Shown here piece after piece: positions 42,692 through 51,170 of a DNA stretch of 64,000 nt. Source of the DNA: Oscillospiraceae bacterium (lineage in GTDB: Bacteria; Bacillota; Clostridia; Oscillospirales; Oscillospiraceae); NCBI GenBank assembly GCA_022846095.1, contig AP025583.1, positions 2,604,001 to 2,668,000 on the forward strand. The letters are read 5' to 3'. The position numbers and the translations under genes are program-made. The notes under the pieces are model-generated. The model worked only from the letters and a program-made list of their open reading frames with translations, was not told the origin of the DNA and ran no database searches. Position 1 is the first letter of the stretch, and each line of letters opens with the position of its first letter.

Positions 42692-42934
42692 TCAAAACAG
42701 CAGAGCTGCCACGGCGGCCCCCACGGCAATGCCGCAGGCCTCGCCCAGCTCCTTCATGCGTGCGGCGTACTCCACGCCCACGCCCTTGCCGGCGCACAGG
42801 GCCTCCACGGGCCCGGTCACGCGGGGATCCGCGTCCTTTGCCAAAAACACCTTGGCCGCCCGGCCGCCCTCAACGGCGCGCCTGGTCTGTTTCACGCCGA
42901 CAACCTTGGTTCCCTGCTTCAATTCATCCAGCAC
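42692..42934 (-). CDS. L7Ae-family ribosomal/K-turn RNA-binding protein (YbxF-like)
   Basis: This 80-residue protein of the L7Ae/L30e fold binds RNA kink-turns, as shown for YbxF of Bacillus. The typical core is TKVVGVKQTRRAVEGGRAAKVFLAKDADPRV. The start is GTG at 42934 with AGGAGG eight bases upstream. It is the first gene of the str operon, its usual place in Firmicutes, behind a consensus promoter. Confidence 0.92.
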   Translation of the reverse strand: MLDELKQGTKVVGVKQTRRAVEGGRAAKVFLAKDADPRVTGPVEALCAGKGVGVEYAARMKELGEACGIAVGAAVAALLF

Positions 42935-43024
42935 CCGGTACGCCTCCTGTCGTTGTATTGCAATGGAGAGCGGGTTTTCGGGGCCCTATTTCACTCTCCG
43001 GCAGGCACACCTGCGCAATTTGGA

Positions 43025-43053
43025 ATTATACCATAGGCCATAAATGAAGTCAA
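43025..43053 (-). promoter_or_regulatory. str operon promoter
   Basis: Minus-strand TTGACT (43053-43048) and TATAAT (43030-43025) with a 17-base spacer lie upstream of the L7Ae gene, giving a leader of about 85 bases. Confidence 0.88.
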
Positions 43054-43105
43054 TAACGAAATTCCACGCAAACGTTCTCAAAATCCCAGGTTTTTTTGGA
43101 TAAAA

Positions 43106-43137
43106 CGGGCCGTCCGGGGCAATTGCCCCGGACGGCC
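43106..43137 (-). terminator. Terminator of the S-layer-homology gene
   Basis: A perfect 32-bp palindrome (GGGCCGTCCGGGGCAA and its complement) is followed on the minus strand by GTTTTATCC. It separates the surface-protein gene from the str operon promoter. Confidence 0.9.
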
Positions 43138-43154
43138 CTGCATTTCCGCTTCGG

Positions 43155-46100
43155 CTACCGCGCCATGGCCTCCACCAGGCGCTGGAGCACCACGGCCACC
43201 TCGGCCCGGGTGGCGGTGCCCTGGGGATCCAGCGCGCCGCCGTCCTTGCCGGTCATCAGGCCCGCGCCCACCGCGTAGCCCATGGCCTCCTGCGCCCAGG
43301 GGGACACGGCCCCGCCGTCGGCGAAGGCGCTCAGACTGCCCTGCTCCGCCTGCACGCCCTGCTTGGCCATGTAGCGGTACAGGATGGTCGCCAGCTGCTC
43401 GCGGCTGATGGGCGCGTCCGGGTCGAACCCGGCGCCCGTCCCCGTCACGATGCCGCTCTCGCTGGCCCACGCCACCGCATCGGTGTAGTACGCGCCGCTG
43501 TCCACGTCGGCGAACTGCGCCGCCACCCCGGCCTGGGGCTTGCGCTCCAGGCGGTGCAGCACCGTCACCAGCATCGCCCGGTTCATGGGCTGGTTGGGGG
43601 AGAAGCTCCCCTCGCCCGTGCCCTGGAACAGCTCGTGGGAGCTGACGAACGCGATGGCGTCCCCAGCCCAAGCGGCCTGCGCCGCGTCGGCAAAGTCCAC
43701 GCTCTTGTCCACCAGCTTCACCGTCGCCCCGGCCTCCAGGGGCACCACCAGCGCCCCGTCCACCAGGACGGACTTGGTCACGATCTCCTCGGTGCCGTCC
43801 GCGTTTACGATGACGGCCACCATGCCGGGGGCGGCCTGCGCCACCGGCACCGCCACGGTTACGGGCTTGCCACTCTTTACCGTGACGACGGGAGCTTTCT
43901 CACTGTCCTTGGTCACGGGCAGCGCGCTGATGGGCAGCTCCACAGTGCCAGCCTCCGCCTTCGCGGCGGGTATGGTCACCTCGGCCTCCACCTTGCCCTC
44001 GGGACTGGTGACCGCCTTGGCCTCCAGCCCGTCCGGGGTCTTGACGCTCTCGGTCACGGTGCCGTCCGGCTTGGTCTCCACCACCTGCACGGTGCCGTCC
44101 TTGTGCTCGGTGGTCTCGGTCACCGTGCCGTCCTTGGCCGTCTCGGTCTTGGTGGTGGAGCCGTCCGGGTTGGTCTCGACGGTGGGGGGAGGCGTGGGAG
44201 TGGTACCCCCGCCCCCACCGCCGCCGCCACTATTGGACTTTTCAGTCCACTTGGCGTGCAGGGTGATGTCTGCGGTCACGGTATCGCTGTCAAAGTCCCA
44301 GGCGCTGGTACATGCCTCGTCCTTATACCAGCCGCCGAAATTGTAGCCGCTGCGGGTGGGGGCCTCGGGCGCCGTTATCTTCGCGCCGTCCGCCACGTCT
44401 GCCAGCGGGGCCACCGCGCTGCCGTCCCGGCTGTCGAAGGTCACCGTCCAGGTCTTGGCGATCTCCGTCCACTTGGCGTAGAGGACCATGTCGTCGGTTA
44501 CGTTGGCGCTGAAGTCCCATTTGGTGTTTTCCTCGTAAGTATCCTCGGTGTACCAGCCGCCGAAGGTGTAGCCGTCCTTGCTGGGCTGGGTAGGCCTCGC
44601 TACCGGGGTATCCTTGGTCGTATAAATATCGTAGTTGTCCGAACCGTTGTTGGGATGCACGGTAATCGTGTAATAGTTGTCCGTCCACTGGGCGTACAAA
44701 TCCATATCGCTGGTCACGGGGGTCACGAAATTCCAAGCCTCGCCGCCCTCCGCCGCTGTATACCACCCCTCGAACTGGTAAAGCGCCCTGCTGGGGGCAG
44801 TGGGCTGCGCAACCGTCTGTCCATGCCGCACGGTATAGATGCCGTATGTCATATCCCCCTCGCCGTAGTTCAGATGGCAGGTTACCTCGTACTGCGCCAG
44901 CTCAACGGTATAATTGCCATCCTTGGAAACCACCGTATAAGGCATTGCTACATAGGCGGCGGGATCGTGGGAGAAGGTGCCGCCGGAAATCGTGACGTTG
45001 GCGGCCGCATCTGCCCACTCAGAAGCTGTATCCGCGCTCCAGGTATAGGCCAGGACCGCGTCGTTGTTTTCAGCGGTGAAAGTGCCGCCGGAAATCGTTA
45101 CCTTCGGCTCCCCGCCGGGATAGCCGCGGTTGATGATGGACAGCGCGGCGCCGTCCAAAATACGGCCGTCCGCGGTCTTGTCCGCGCGCTTATCCTCGCC
45201 GGTGGCCGTGATGACGGTATCACCGGAAACCGTTGCGATCACCGCCTCGCCGGAGCAGAGCTGTACGCCGGTGGCGCCCTTGATCACAGCGCCGTCAATG
45301 GACAGCGTGCCCGCCTGGGGGTGGTAGATGGTGCAGCCCGCTTCGGAGGTGAGGGATGCACCCTTGTGGAGGTTAATGACCGTGTTTTTATTTGCGTCAG
45401 TGCCGTTGCCCTCGATGCAGCCATATTCGGTATCGGTGACGGCTTTTCCGTACATGTCAAGCTGCGAACCGGGGTTCATGACGCTGATAGCCACTTCCGC
45501 GGTGCTGTGCACCACGGTGTCCGCAGCAACGGTGACATTCGCTCCGCCGTAAATGCCGATACCGCGCTGGGAGACTGCAATTTCGACGCTCTCTACACTA
45601 GAGACACCGCCGGCAAACTTGAGGCCCTTTACACCCGCGATACTACCGTTTTTCACCGTGCAGTCCGCGGAAATGACGGCGGCGAACTCATCGCCCGTAG
45701 TTGTGATGGTCTTGCCGTTCAGGTCGAGGGTAATCGCCTTGTCCACCGTGACCGGGGCCGCCAGGGACAGGTTGTCCAGAAGCTGAACCGTATCGCCGGC
45801 CTTGGCGGCTGTCACTGCGTCGGCCAGAGTGGGATAGATTTCATTGCCGATCTGCACCGGGCAAATCTCGGCATATTTACCATCCGCTAAATAGGCGGCT
45901 TCATTTGCTGCCACGCCACTAGCAACGAGGATGTCCAAATCGCCGGTAAACTCGAGTTTCTTCCCGTCCTCATCACTAATCCATTTGCTTTCATAATCAG
46001 CGATTTCAGTAATCTCTGCGCCCGTTACTCTCGTGGTAATCGACTTTACCTTTGTGTTGTGGTCATCCGTAACCGTCAGCATTTTGTCAATCCGGCCACC

Positions 46101-46964
46101 AGTTACGTTGATCGTTACTTCCAGGTCGCCCCAATCCTTATTATTGCCAACCGGCATCAGCAGGGTTGTTTCCCCGCCGAACATGTTGACCGTCGCGCTT
46201 CCAACATGCCCGTTGGTACCCGTGGCACAGATACCCCATGAGCCGTTCATTTTACCGTCATTAACCGTTACAACCGCACTGTCCGTCCAGGTCAGGCCGT
46301 TGGTACCACCGCCTACAACGCGGCCATAGGTGCCGCCATTTACTTCAATGTCGACATTCCCGACCGCCGCGTATGTATCGGTAGCAGTACTTACCATTGC
46401 ATGAGCACTGCCGTCGGGATAGTAGCCGGAGTCTGCGCCGCCGCCGCTGATCCCGTTGGTTCCCACGACGCTGCCCGCATTAGCGACAATTTTGACTTCT
46501 TCCACCTTATTGTTGTACAGGCCGCCGCCAGCCACAATGTAAACATTTCCGCCGTTCAATGTAATATCGGATTTTGCAAATGTCTTTCCGCTCTGGTTCA
46601 GTTCGGCAGCGTTTTCAACCGTCAGGTCGCCCGTACCGGTATCGGCACCATAGCCGCCGCCAAATATAATAGTCATAGCAGGCACGTTAACCGACTTAGC
46701 CTCACCATTTTTTGCATTCCAGGAAATCTTTGCACCTTCAACGCCGTCAGTTCTGTCGCTGACGACAATGGGGGTGCCATTTGCAAAGAACAGAGTATAT
46801 TTTGCGGGATCTTGCGACGAACTGAAAAAGATAGAACTAGAATTAGCAATCCAAGAGGGATCACTTTTCTCGGTCCCAGCCGCCGCCGCGGGGATGACGC
46901 ACAGGGACGCCAGCATGGCCAGCGTCAACAGGGTTGCCAGGAGCTTTTTGGGTGTTCGCTTCAT
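43155..46964 (-). CDS. Large S-layer-homology surface protein with InlB-type repeats
   Basis: This is a 1269-residue exported protein. A signal peptide spans residues 1-28 (ending PAAAAG). Residues about 30-380 are rich in beta-strand and glycine (GGGYGADTGTGDLTVENAA), and 380-715 look like a right-handed beta-helix. About 720-920 hold three InlB B-repeat / Flg_new-like units ending in AQW or AKW (YQFEGWYT, YTFGGWYTE, YNFGGWYKD). A Gly8 linker and a Thr/Glu-rich DGTVTET repeat region follow. Three SLH domains (about 1088-1269) should hold it on secondary wall polymers. It is probably an adhesin or surface-layer component. The gene is single, with its own promoter and terminator. Confidence 0.9.
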   Translation of the reverse strand: MKRTPKKLLATLLTLAMLASLCVIPAAAAGTEKSDPSWIANSSSIFFSSSQDPAKYTLFFANGTPIVVSDRTDGVEGAKISWNAKNGEAKSVNVPAMTIIFGGGYGADTGTGDLTVENAAELNQSGKTFAKSDITLNGGNVYIVAGGGLYNNKVEEVKIVANAGSVVGTNGISGGGADSGYYPDGSAHAMVSTATDTYAAVGNVDIEVNGGTYGRVVGGGTNGLTWTDSAVVTVNDGKMNGSWGICATGTNGHVGSATVNMFGGETTLLMPVGNNKDWGDLEVTINVTGGRIDKMLTVTDDHNTKVKSITTRVTGAEITEIADYESKWISDEDGKKLEFTGDLDILVASGVAANEAAYLADGKYAEICPVQIGNEIYPTLADAVTAAKAGDTVQLLDNLSLAAPVTVDKAITLDLNGKTITTTGDEFAAVISADCTVKNGSIAGVKGLKFAGGVSSVESVEIAVSQRGIGIYGGANVTVAADTVVHSTAEVAISVMNPGSQLDMYGKAVTDTEYGCIEGNGTDANKNTVINLHKGASLTSEAGCTIYHPQAGTLSIDGAVIKGATGVQLCSGEAVIATVSGDTVITATGEDKRADKTADGRILDGAALSIINRGYPGGEPKVTISGGTFTAENNDAVLAYTWSADTASEWADAAANVTISGGTFSHDPAAYVAMPYTVVSKDGNYTVELAQYEVTCHLNYGEGDMTYGIYTVRHGQTVAQPTAPSRALYQFEGWYTAAEGGEAWNFVTPVTSDMDLYAQWTDNYYTITVHPNNGSDNYDIYTTKDTPVARPTQPSKDGYTFGGWYTEDTYEENTKWDFSANVTDDMVLYAKWTEIAKTWTVTFDSRDGSAVAPLADVADGAKITAPEAPTRSGYNFGGWYKDEACTSAWDFDSDTVTADITLHAKWTEKSNSGGGGGGGGTTPTPPPTVETNPDGSTTKTETAKDGTVTETTEHKDGTVQVVETKPDGTVTESVKTPDGLEAKAVTSPEGKVEAEVTIPAAKAEAGTVELPISALPVTKDSEKAPVVTVKSGKPVTVAVPVAQAAPGMVAVIVNADGTEEIVTKSVLVDGALVVPLEAGATVKLVDKSVDFADAAQAAWAGDAIAFVSSHELFQGTGEGSFSPNQPMNRAMLVTVLHRLERKPQAGVAAQFADVDSGAYYTDAVAWASESGIVTGTGAGFDPDAPISREQLATILYRYMAKQGVQAEQGSLSAFADGGAVSPWAQEAMGYAVGAGLMTGKDGGALDPQGTATRAEVAVVLQRLVEAMAR

Positions 46965-47068
46965 TTCCTTTCCTCCTTCGTTTTTCAGAGATCATTGTCT
47001 TTTGCCCCCGGCAAAAGACAGCAAGAGGGTACCCTCTTGCGCGCATTCCATGATTCTTCTGTGCTTCC

Positions 47069-47096
47069 ATTCTAGCCCATTCCGCCTTTTTGTCAA
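47069..47096 (-). promoter_or_regulatory. Promoter of the S-layer-homology gene
   Basis: Minus-strand TTGACA (47096-47091) and TAGAAT (47074-47069) with a 16-base spacer lie about 100 bases upstream of the start, which itself has GGAGG. Confidence 0.7.
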
Positions 47097-47107
47097 GCGA
47101 AATTACA

Positions 47108-47155
47108 CATAAAAAGCGGCTTTCTGATTTCTCAATCAGAAAGCCGCTTTTTATG
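47108..47155. terminator. Terminator after yaaA
   Basis: A long symmetric hairpin (CATAAAAAGCGGCTTTCTGATT, written here only in part as AAAAAGCGGCTTTCTGATT, four-base loop) with A/T-rich arms ends the minus-strand galE-to-yaaA unit and isolates the S-layer gene promoter. Confidence 0.92.
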
Positions 47156-47164
47156 TAACCGAAT

Positions 47165-47926
47165 TCACACTGCCCCTACGGGCTTCTCCCGGAGGAACAC
47201 GTAGCGCTCCTCCCCGGACAGCTCGGGCCTGAAGGCGTACCCCAGGCCGTTGAAGCCCTTGGCCTCCTCCGGGCCGCGCGCCCCCCGCCCGGCCAGGTAG
47301 CGCACCATCTCGCCCCGGGCCATCTTGACGTAGACGCCCTTCTCCACCACCCGGCCCCCGGCTTCTTCCCCAAACACGGGGGTAATCAGCCGCACGCCGC
47401 CGGGCAGATGGGGCCGGACGGCCCTGGCGTACTCCTCCGAGGCCAGGTTGAGCACCACGCCGTCCTCCTCCGCCAGCGCCCGGGCCAGGCTGTCCCCCCA
47501 AAAGTCGTAGAGGGAGGCGCAGAAGGGCGTTTTCAGCTTGGCCTGCATCTCCAGCCGGTAGGGGACCACGGCGTCAAAGGGCCGCAGCAGGCCGTAAAAG
47601 CCGGAGAGAATGCGCAGGTGCTCCTGCACGTACGCCAGCTCCTGCGCCGTAAAGACGTTGGGGGCCATATAGCGGTACTGGATCCCCTCGTAGGCCAGCA
47701 GCGCCGGGGTGGACCCCCGGCGCAGGTCCATGTCCCGGAAGCGCCCGTAGTTGAGCCGCGCGATGTCCCCGTTGCAGGCCAGGAGCCTGCGCAGCGCCTC
47801 CAGATCCAGCCCCCGCAGCCAGTCCAGCAGGATTTGTGTCCGCTCCAGGAAGCGGGGCGCCTCCCGGGGCGGCAGGCTGTCGTGGTCTGCGTTCATCTTC
47901 TTGGCGGGGGAGATGATGATCCTCAT
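47165..47926 (-). CDS. yaaA: Peroxide stress protein YaaA (DUF328)
   Basis: This 253-residue protein starts MRIIISPAKKM, the family signature, and has the conserved RLNYGRFRDMD, YRYMAPNVFTAQELAYVQEHLRILSGFYGLLRPFD and VNLASEEYA-like (VLNLASEEYA) blocks. YaaA lowers free iron and protects against peroxide in E. coli and has a DNA-binding fold. Its ATG overlaps the kinase stop by four bases (ATGA), so it is coupled to the hexosamine kinase. Its position in a sugar catabolic unit is odd. Confidence 0.92.
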   Translation of the reverse strand: MRIIISPAKKMNADHDSLPPREAPRFLERTQILLDWLRGLDLEALRRLLACNGDIARLNYGRFRDMDLRRGSTPALLAYEGIQYRYMAPNVFTAQELAYVQEHLRILSGFYGLLRPFDAVVPYRLEMQAKLKTPFCASLYDFWGDSLARALAEEDGVVLNLASEEYARAVRPHLPGGVRLITPVFGEEAGGRVVEKGVYVKMARGEMVRYLAGRGARGPEEAKGFNGLGYAFRPELSGEERYVFLREKPVGAV

Positions 47927-49026
47927 GCGTACTTCGCCACCGCGGCGGCCATCCCGTCCCAGCACGCCTCCATGTCCGCCACCAGCTTGAACTGGGTGCG
48001 GGCCCGGTCCAGGTTCTGGCCGGGGCGCTGTGTGTGGAAGTAGTGGTCGCCCTCCAGGTAGTCGGTGAGAAAGCGCATCCCGCACTCCAGGGTCATGAGC
48101 TTGGCCCCCCAGGGCAGGTACTCCAGCTCGGCGGGGGTGAAGATGCCGCCCGCCCCCTCCAGAAAGCCCTTGGTATAAATCTCGAAGAGGGGCAGGTCAA
48201 AGTGCACCTTGCTCTGGTCCGGCTCGTCCTCGGCGCAGTGGTTGGCGCCGAAGCGGATGGAGTCTCCAAAGTCGTTAATGGCGAGGCCGGGCATGACGGT
48301 GTCCAGGTCGATGACGCAGATGCCCTCGCCGGTGGCCCGGTCGATAAGCACGTTGTTGAGCTTGGTGTCGTTGTGGGTGACCCGCAGGGGCAGCTTCCCG
48401 GAGCGCTGGGCCGAGCGCGCGGCGGAGCAGTCCTCCCGCCGGGCCAGGACGAATTCCATCTCCGGCCCCACCTCCCCCAGCCGCCCCGCCACGTCGTCCT
48501 GGGCGGCCAGCTTGAGCTTGAGCAGGCGGTTTTCCGTGTCGTGGAACTTCTCGATCGTTTCGTACAGGGTGTGGGCGGGGTAGTCCCGCAGCATGTACTG
48601 GAAGCGGCCGAAGGCCTTGGCGGAGGCGTAGAAGAGCTCCGGGGTCCCGGCGGCCTGGAGGCAGTCGGTGCCCTCGATGAAGGGGGTGCAGCGCCAGGCG
48701 CGGCCCTCCCCGTCGGTGAAGTGGGTCTCCCCCGCCCTGGTGCGCAGGAAGGTGAGGGTCTCCCGCTCCGGGTCCCCACCCTGCTCCGCAATCACCCGCT
48801 TGAGGTAGTCGGTCACCCCCACAATATTGCGCATGAGCTGATCCGGGTTGGAGAAGGCGGCGTCGGAGATCCGCTGGAGGATAAAGCGCCGGCAGTCCCC
48901 CTGGGGGATCTGGGTGTGGACGCAGAAGGTGTCGTTGATATGCCCCATACCGAAGCGGACGGCCCCCACCACGGGCGCGCCGAACGGGAAGGCCTCCAGG
49001 GCCTGGGGCAGGGTATTTTCAGCCAT
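47923..49026 (-). CDS. nahK: N-acetylhexosamine 1-kinase (NahK-like, APH fold)
   Basis: This 367-residue kinase of the aminoglycoside phosphotransferase fold resembles NahK of Bifidobacterium, which phosphorylates GlcNAc and GalNAc at C1. The catalytic loop is VTHNDTKLNNVLID (Asp220), and the metal-binding CVIDLDTVMPGLAINDFGDSIR follows. The N-terminal GMGHINDTF loop binds ATP. ATG at 49026 is chosen, eight bases after the nucleotidyltransferase stop. With the GH112 phosphorylase encoded divergently, its substrate is most likely the HexNAc released from galacto-N-biose or lacto-N-biose. Confidence 0.88.
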   Translation of the reverse strand: MAENTLPQALEAFPFGAPVVGAVRFGMGHINDTFCVHTQIPQGDCRRFILQRISDAAFSNPDQLMRNIVGVTDYLKRVIAEQGGDPERETLTFLRTRAGETHFTDGEGRAWRCTPFIEGTDCLQAAGTPELFYASAKAFGRFQYMLRDYPAHTLYETIEKFHDTENRLLKLKLAAQDDVAGRLGEVGPEMEFVLARREDCSAARSAQRSGKLPLRVTHNDTKLNNVLIDRATGEGICVIDLDTVMPGLAINDFGDSIRFGANHCAEDEPDQSKVHFDLPLFEIYTKGFLEGAGGIFTPAELEYLPWGAKLMTLECGMRFLTDYLEGDHYFHTQRPGQNLDRARTQFKLVADMEACWDGMAAAVAKYA

Positions 49027-49034
49027 GCCCACGC

Positions 49035-49958
49035 CTACACCCCCCACAGGTTCTCGGGGTACAGGCCCCCCGCCGTCATGTCCGCGATGGCCTTTACCAC
49101 CACGGGCTTATCCTCCTGGTAGGTCACGCCGTACCACTTGTCCCGGCTGCGCAGCACCTTCACCCGGGCCTTGCCCTCGGCGATGAGCTGGCTGACCACG
49201 GTGGGCAGGTAGTACTCCCCCTTCATGGGGTTGTCCCGCAGCGCGCCGTCCAGAAATGCGGGGAAGCGGGCCCAGGCCTCGTCCAGGTAGCTCCTGGTGA
49301 AGCCCCACAGGTTCATGGACACGATGGTGTCCCCCGGCAGATCCTCCCAGGTGGCCCCGCCGTCCTCGGTGAAGCGGGGGCTGGCCTGCCCCTTCTCGAT
49401 GCGGGTGCGCTCGGTGACGCTGATCAGATCGTTGTCCCCGCTCTCCACGCACACGCCGCGGGACACGTAGCCGTGCTCGGTGACGGTGTTCTCCAGCAGG
49501 TAGCCCACCATGGCGTACTCGTACACATCCCCGTCCGGGTGGGAGAGCAGGTAGTCGTAGATGGCGCGGAAGCCCTCGGGGCCGTAGTAGTCGTCCGCGT
49601 TGATGACCGCGAAGGGGCCGTCCACCACGCTCCGGGCGGCCAGGGCGGCCTGGGCGGTGCCCCAGGGCTTCACCCGGCCCTCGGGCACGGCGTAGCCCTC
49701 CGGCAGATCGTCCAGGCACTGGTAGACGTAGCGCACGTCCATCACCTTGGACAGGCGATCGCCGATGGCCGCCTTGAAGTCGGTCTCGATCTCGCGCTTG
49801 ATGACGAAGACCACCGTCTCAAACCCTGCCCGCCGCGCGTCGTAGATGGAGTAGTCGATGATGAGCTCCCCGTGGCCCCCCACGGGGTCGAGCTGCTTGA
49901 GCCCGCCGTACCGGCTGCCCATGCCAGCCGCCATCACCACCAAAACAGGCTTGTTCAT
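49035..49958 (-). CDS. Sugar-1-phosphate nucleotidyltransferase
   Basis: This 307-residue enzyme has the nucleotidyltransferase fold: MAAGMGSRYGGLKQLDPVG (nucleotide loop with Arg and Lys), PWGTAQAALAARSVV and the metal site FAVINADDYYG. It transfers a nucleotide from NTP to a sugar-1-phosphate. Lying between galE and nahK, it likely makes UDP-HexNAc and/or UDP-Gal from the phosphorylase and kinase products. Bifidobacteria use a GalT-type uridylyltransferase at this step. GAGGTGA precedes the start. The exact substrates are inferred. Confidence 0.85.
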   Translation of the reverse strand: MNKPVLVVMAAGMGSRYGGLKQLDPVGGHGELIIDYSIYDARRAGFETVVFVIKREIETDFKAAIGDRLSKVMDVRYVYQCLDDLPEGYAVPEGRVKPWGTAQAALAARSVVDGPFAVINADDYYGPEGFRAIYDYLLSHPDGDVYEYAMVGYLLENTVTEHGYVSRGVCVESGDNDLISVTERTRIEKGQASPRFTEDGGATWEDLPGDTIVSMNLWGFTRSYLDEAWARFPAFLDGALRDNPMKGEYYLPTVVSQLIAEGKARVKVLRSRDKWYGVTYQEDKPVVVKAIADMTAGGLYPENLWGV

Positions 49959-49973
49959 AAAATCACCTCAGTT

Positions 49974-50038
49974 AAAATTGAGAATGAGGGACGCGCCCTC
50001 CCCGCCGCGGCGGAATTATCAATTCTCAATTATCAATT
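49974..50038. repeat. AT-rich MITE-like inverted repeat (copy 3)
   Basis: The element runs from AAAATTGAGAATGAG to TCAATTCTCAATTATCAATTG around a GC core (the latter given in part: CAATTCTCAATTATCAATTG). Its right end is inside the galE reading frame and supplies the stop codon. It sits between galE and the nucleotidyltransferase. Confidence 0.78.
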
Positions 50039-51055
50039 GCCCTTATACCCGTTGGGGTTTGTGCTCTGCCACTTCCAGGAGGAGGCGCACATCTCCTCGA
50101 TGCCGTACCGGGCCTGCCAGCCCAGCTCCTCCCGCGCCTTGGCGGGGTCGGCGTAGCAGGCGGCGATGTCGCCGGGGCGGCGGGGGTCCACCACGTAGGG
50201 CAGGGTCTTGCCGCAGGCACGCTCGTAGGCGTGGATTACGTCCAGCACGCTGTACCCCTTGCCGGTGCCCAGGTTGCAGACGAACAGCCCGCAGTCCCCG
50301 GCCAGCTTCTTCAGCGCCGAGACGTGGCCCAGGGCCAGATCCACCACGTGGATGTAGTCCCGCACGCCGGTGCCGTCGGGGGTGGGGTAGTCGTCCCCGA
50401 AGACGTGGACTTTGTCCAGCTCGCCCACCGCCACCTTGGCGATGTAGGGCACCAGGTTGTTGGGGATGCCGTTGGGGTCCTCGCCGATAAGTCCGCTGTC
50501 GTGGGCCCCGATGGGGTTGAAGTAGCGCAGCAGGGCCACGTTCAGGGCGGGGTCGGCGGCGCACAGGTCGGTGAGGATGCGCTCGATGAAGAGCTTGGTG
50601 GTGCCGTAGGGGTTGGTGGTGCCGCCCACGGGGAAGTCCTCCCGGATGGGCACGGAGACGGGGTCGCCGTACACGGTGGCCGAGGAGGAGAACACGAAGT
50701 TATGTATCCCCCTGGCGCGCATTGTATTGAGCAGGTTCAGGGTGCTGACCAGATTGTTGGTGTAGTACTCCAGGGGCTTCTGAACGCTCTCCCCCACCGC
50801 CTTGAGCCCGGCGAAGTGGATCACCGCGTCGACGTCCGGGTACTTGTCCAGCAGCGCGTCCACCTGGGCGGCGTCGCACAGCTCGGTCTTTTCAAAGGGG
50901 ACGGGCCGGCCCACGATCCGCTCCACCCGGCGCAGGGCCTCCTCGCTGGAGTTGACCAGGTTATCCGCCACGACGATGTCGTACCCGGCGTTGATGAGCT
51001 CGATGCAGGTGTGGCTGCCGATGTAGCCCGCACCGCCGCTGACCAGAATTGACAT
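50033..51055 (-). CDS. galE: UDP-glucose (UDP-HexNAc) 4-epimerase GalE
   Basis: This 340-residue short-chain dehydrogenase-type epimerase interconverts UDP-Gal/UDP-Glc and possibly UDP-GalNAc/UDP-GlcNAc. It has the NAD-binding SGGAGYIGSHT, the SSSATVYG serine motif and the catalytic NPYGTTK (Tyr-x-x-x-Lys), with RPGDIAACYADPAKA near the C-terminus. The ATG at 51055 follows AAGGAG. Upstream, a TAGAAT at 51103-51098 lacks a good -35, which would fit AraC activation. The last residues and stop are within a repeat shared with the methyltransferase gene at 17210. Confidence 0.96.
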   Translation of the reverse strand: MSILVSGGAGYIGSHTCIELINAGYDIVVADNLVNSSEEALRRVERIVGRPVPFEKTELCDAAQVDALLDKYPDVDAVIHFAGLKAVGESVQKPLEYYTNNLVSTLNLLNTMRARGIHNFVFSSSATVYGDPVSVPIREDFPVGGTTNPYGTTKLFIERILTDLCAADPALNVALLRYFNPIGAHDSGLIGEDPNGIPNNLVPYIAKVAVGELDKVHVFGDDYPTPDGTGVRDYIHVVDLALGHVSALKKLAGDCGLFVCNLGTGKGYSVLDVIHAYERACGKTLPYVVDPRRPGDIAACYADPAKAREELGWQARYGIEEMCASSWKWQSTNPNGYKGN

Positions 51056-51170
51056 AGGGGACACTCCTTTAAATTCATTTCAGGCTTGTGACACTATTCT
51101 ACCTGTCCGGTGGGAGAAAATAAATAGACAGTTCCGCACATTATTGGCACAATCGTCCGCCTCATTCTTG

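Noticed and set aside
43155-46964. Plus-strand open frames up to 778 codons opposite the S-layer gene
   Set aside because: They are antisense, lack family motifs, and the minus-strand frame has a signal peptide, InlB-type repeats and SLH domains.
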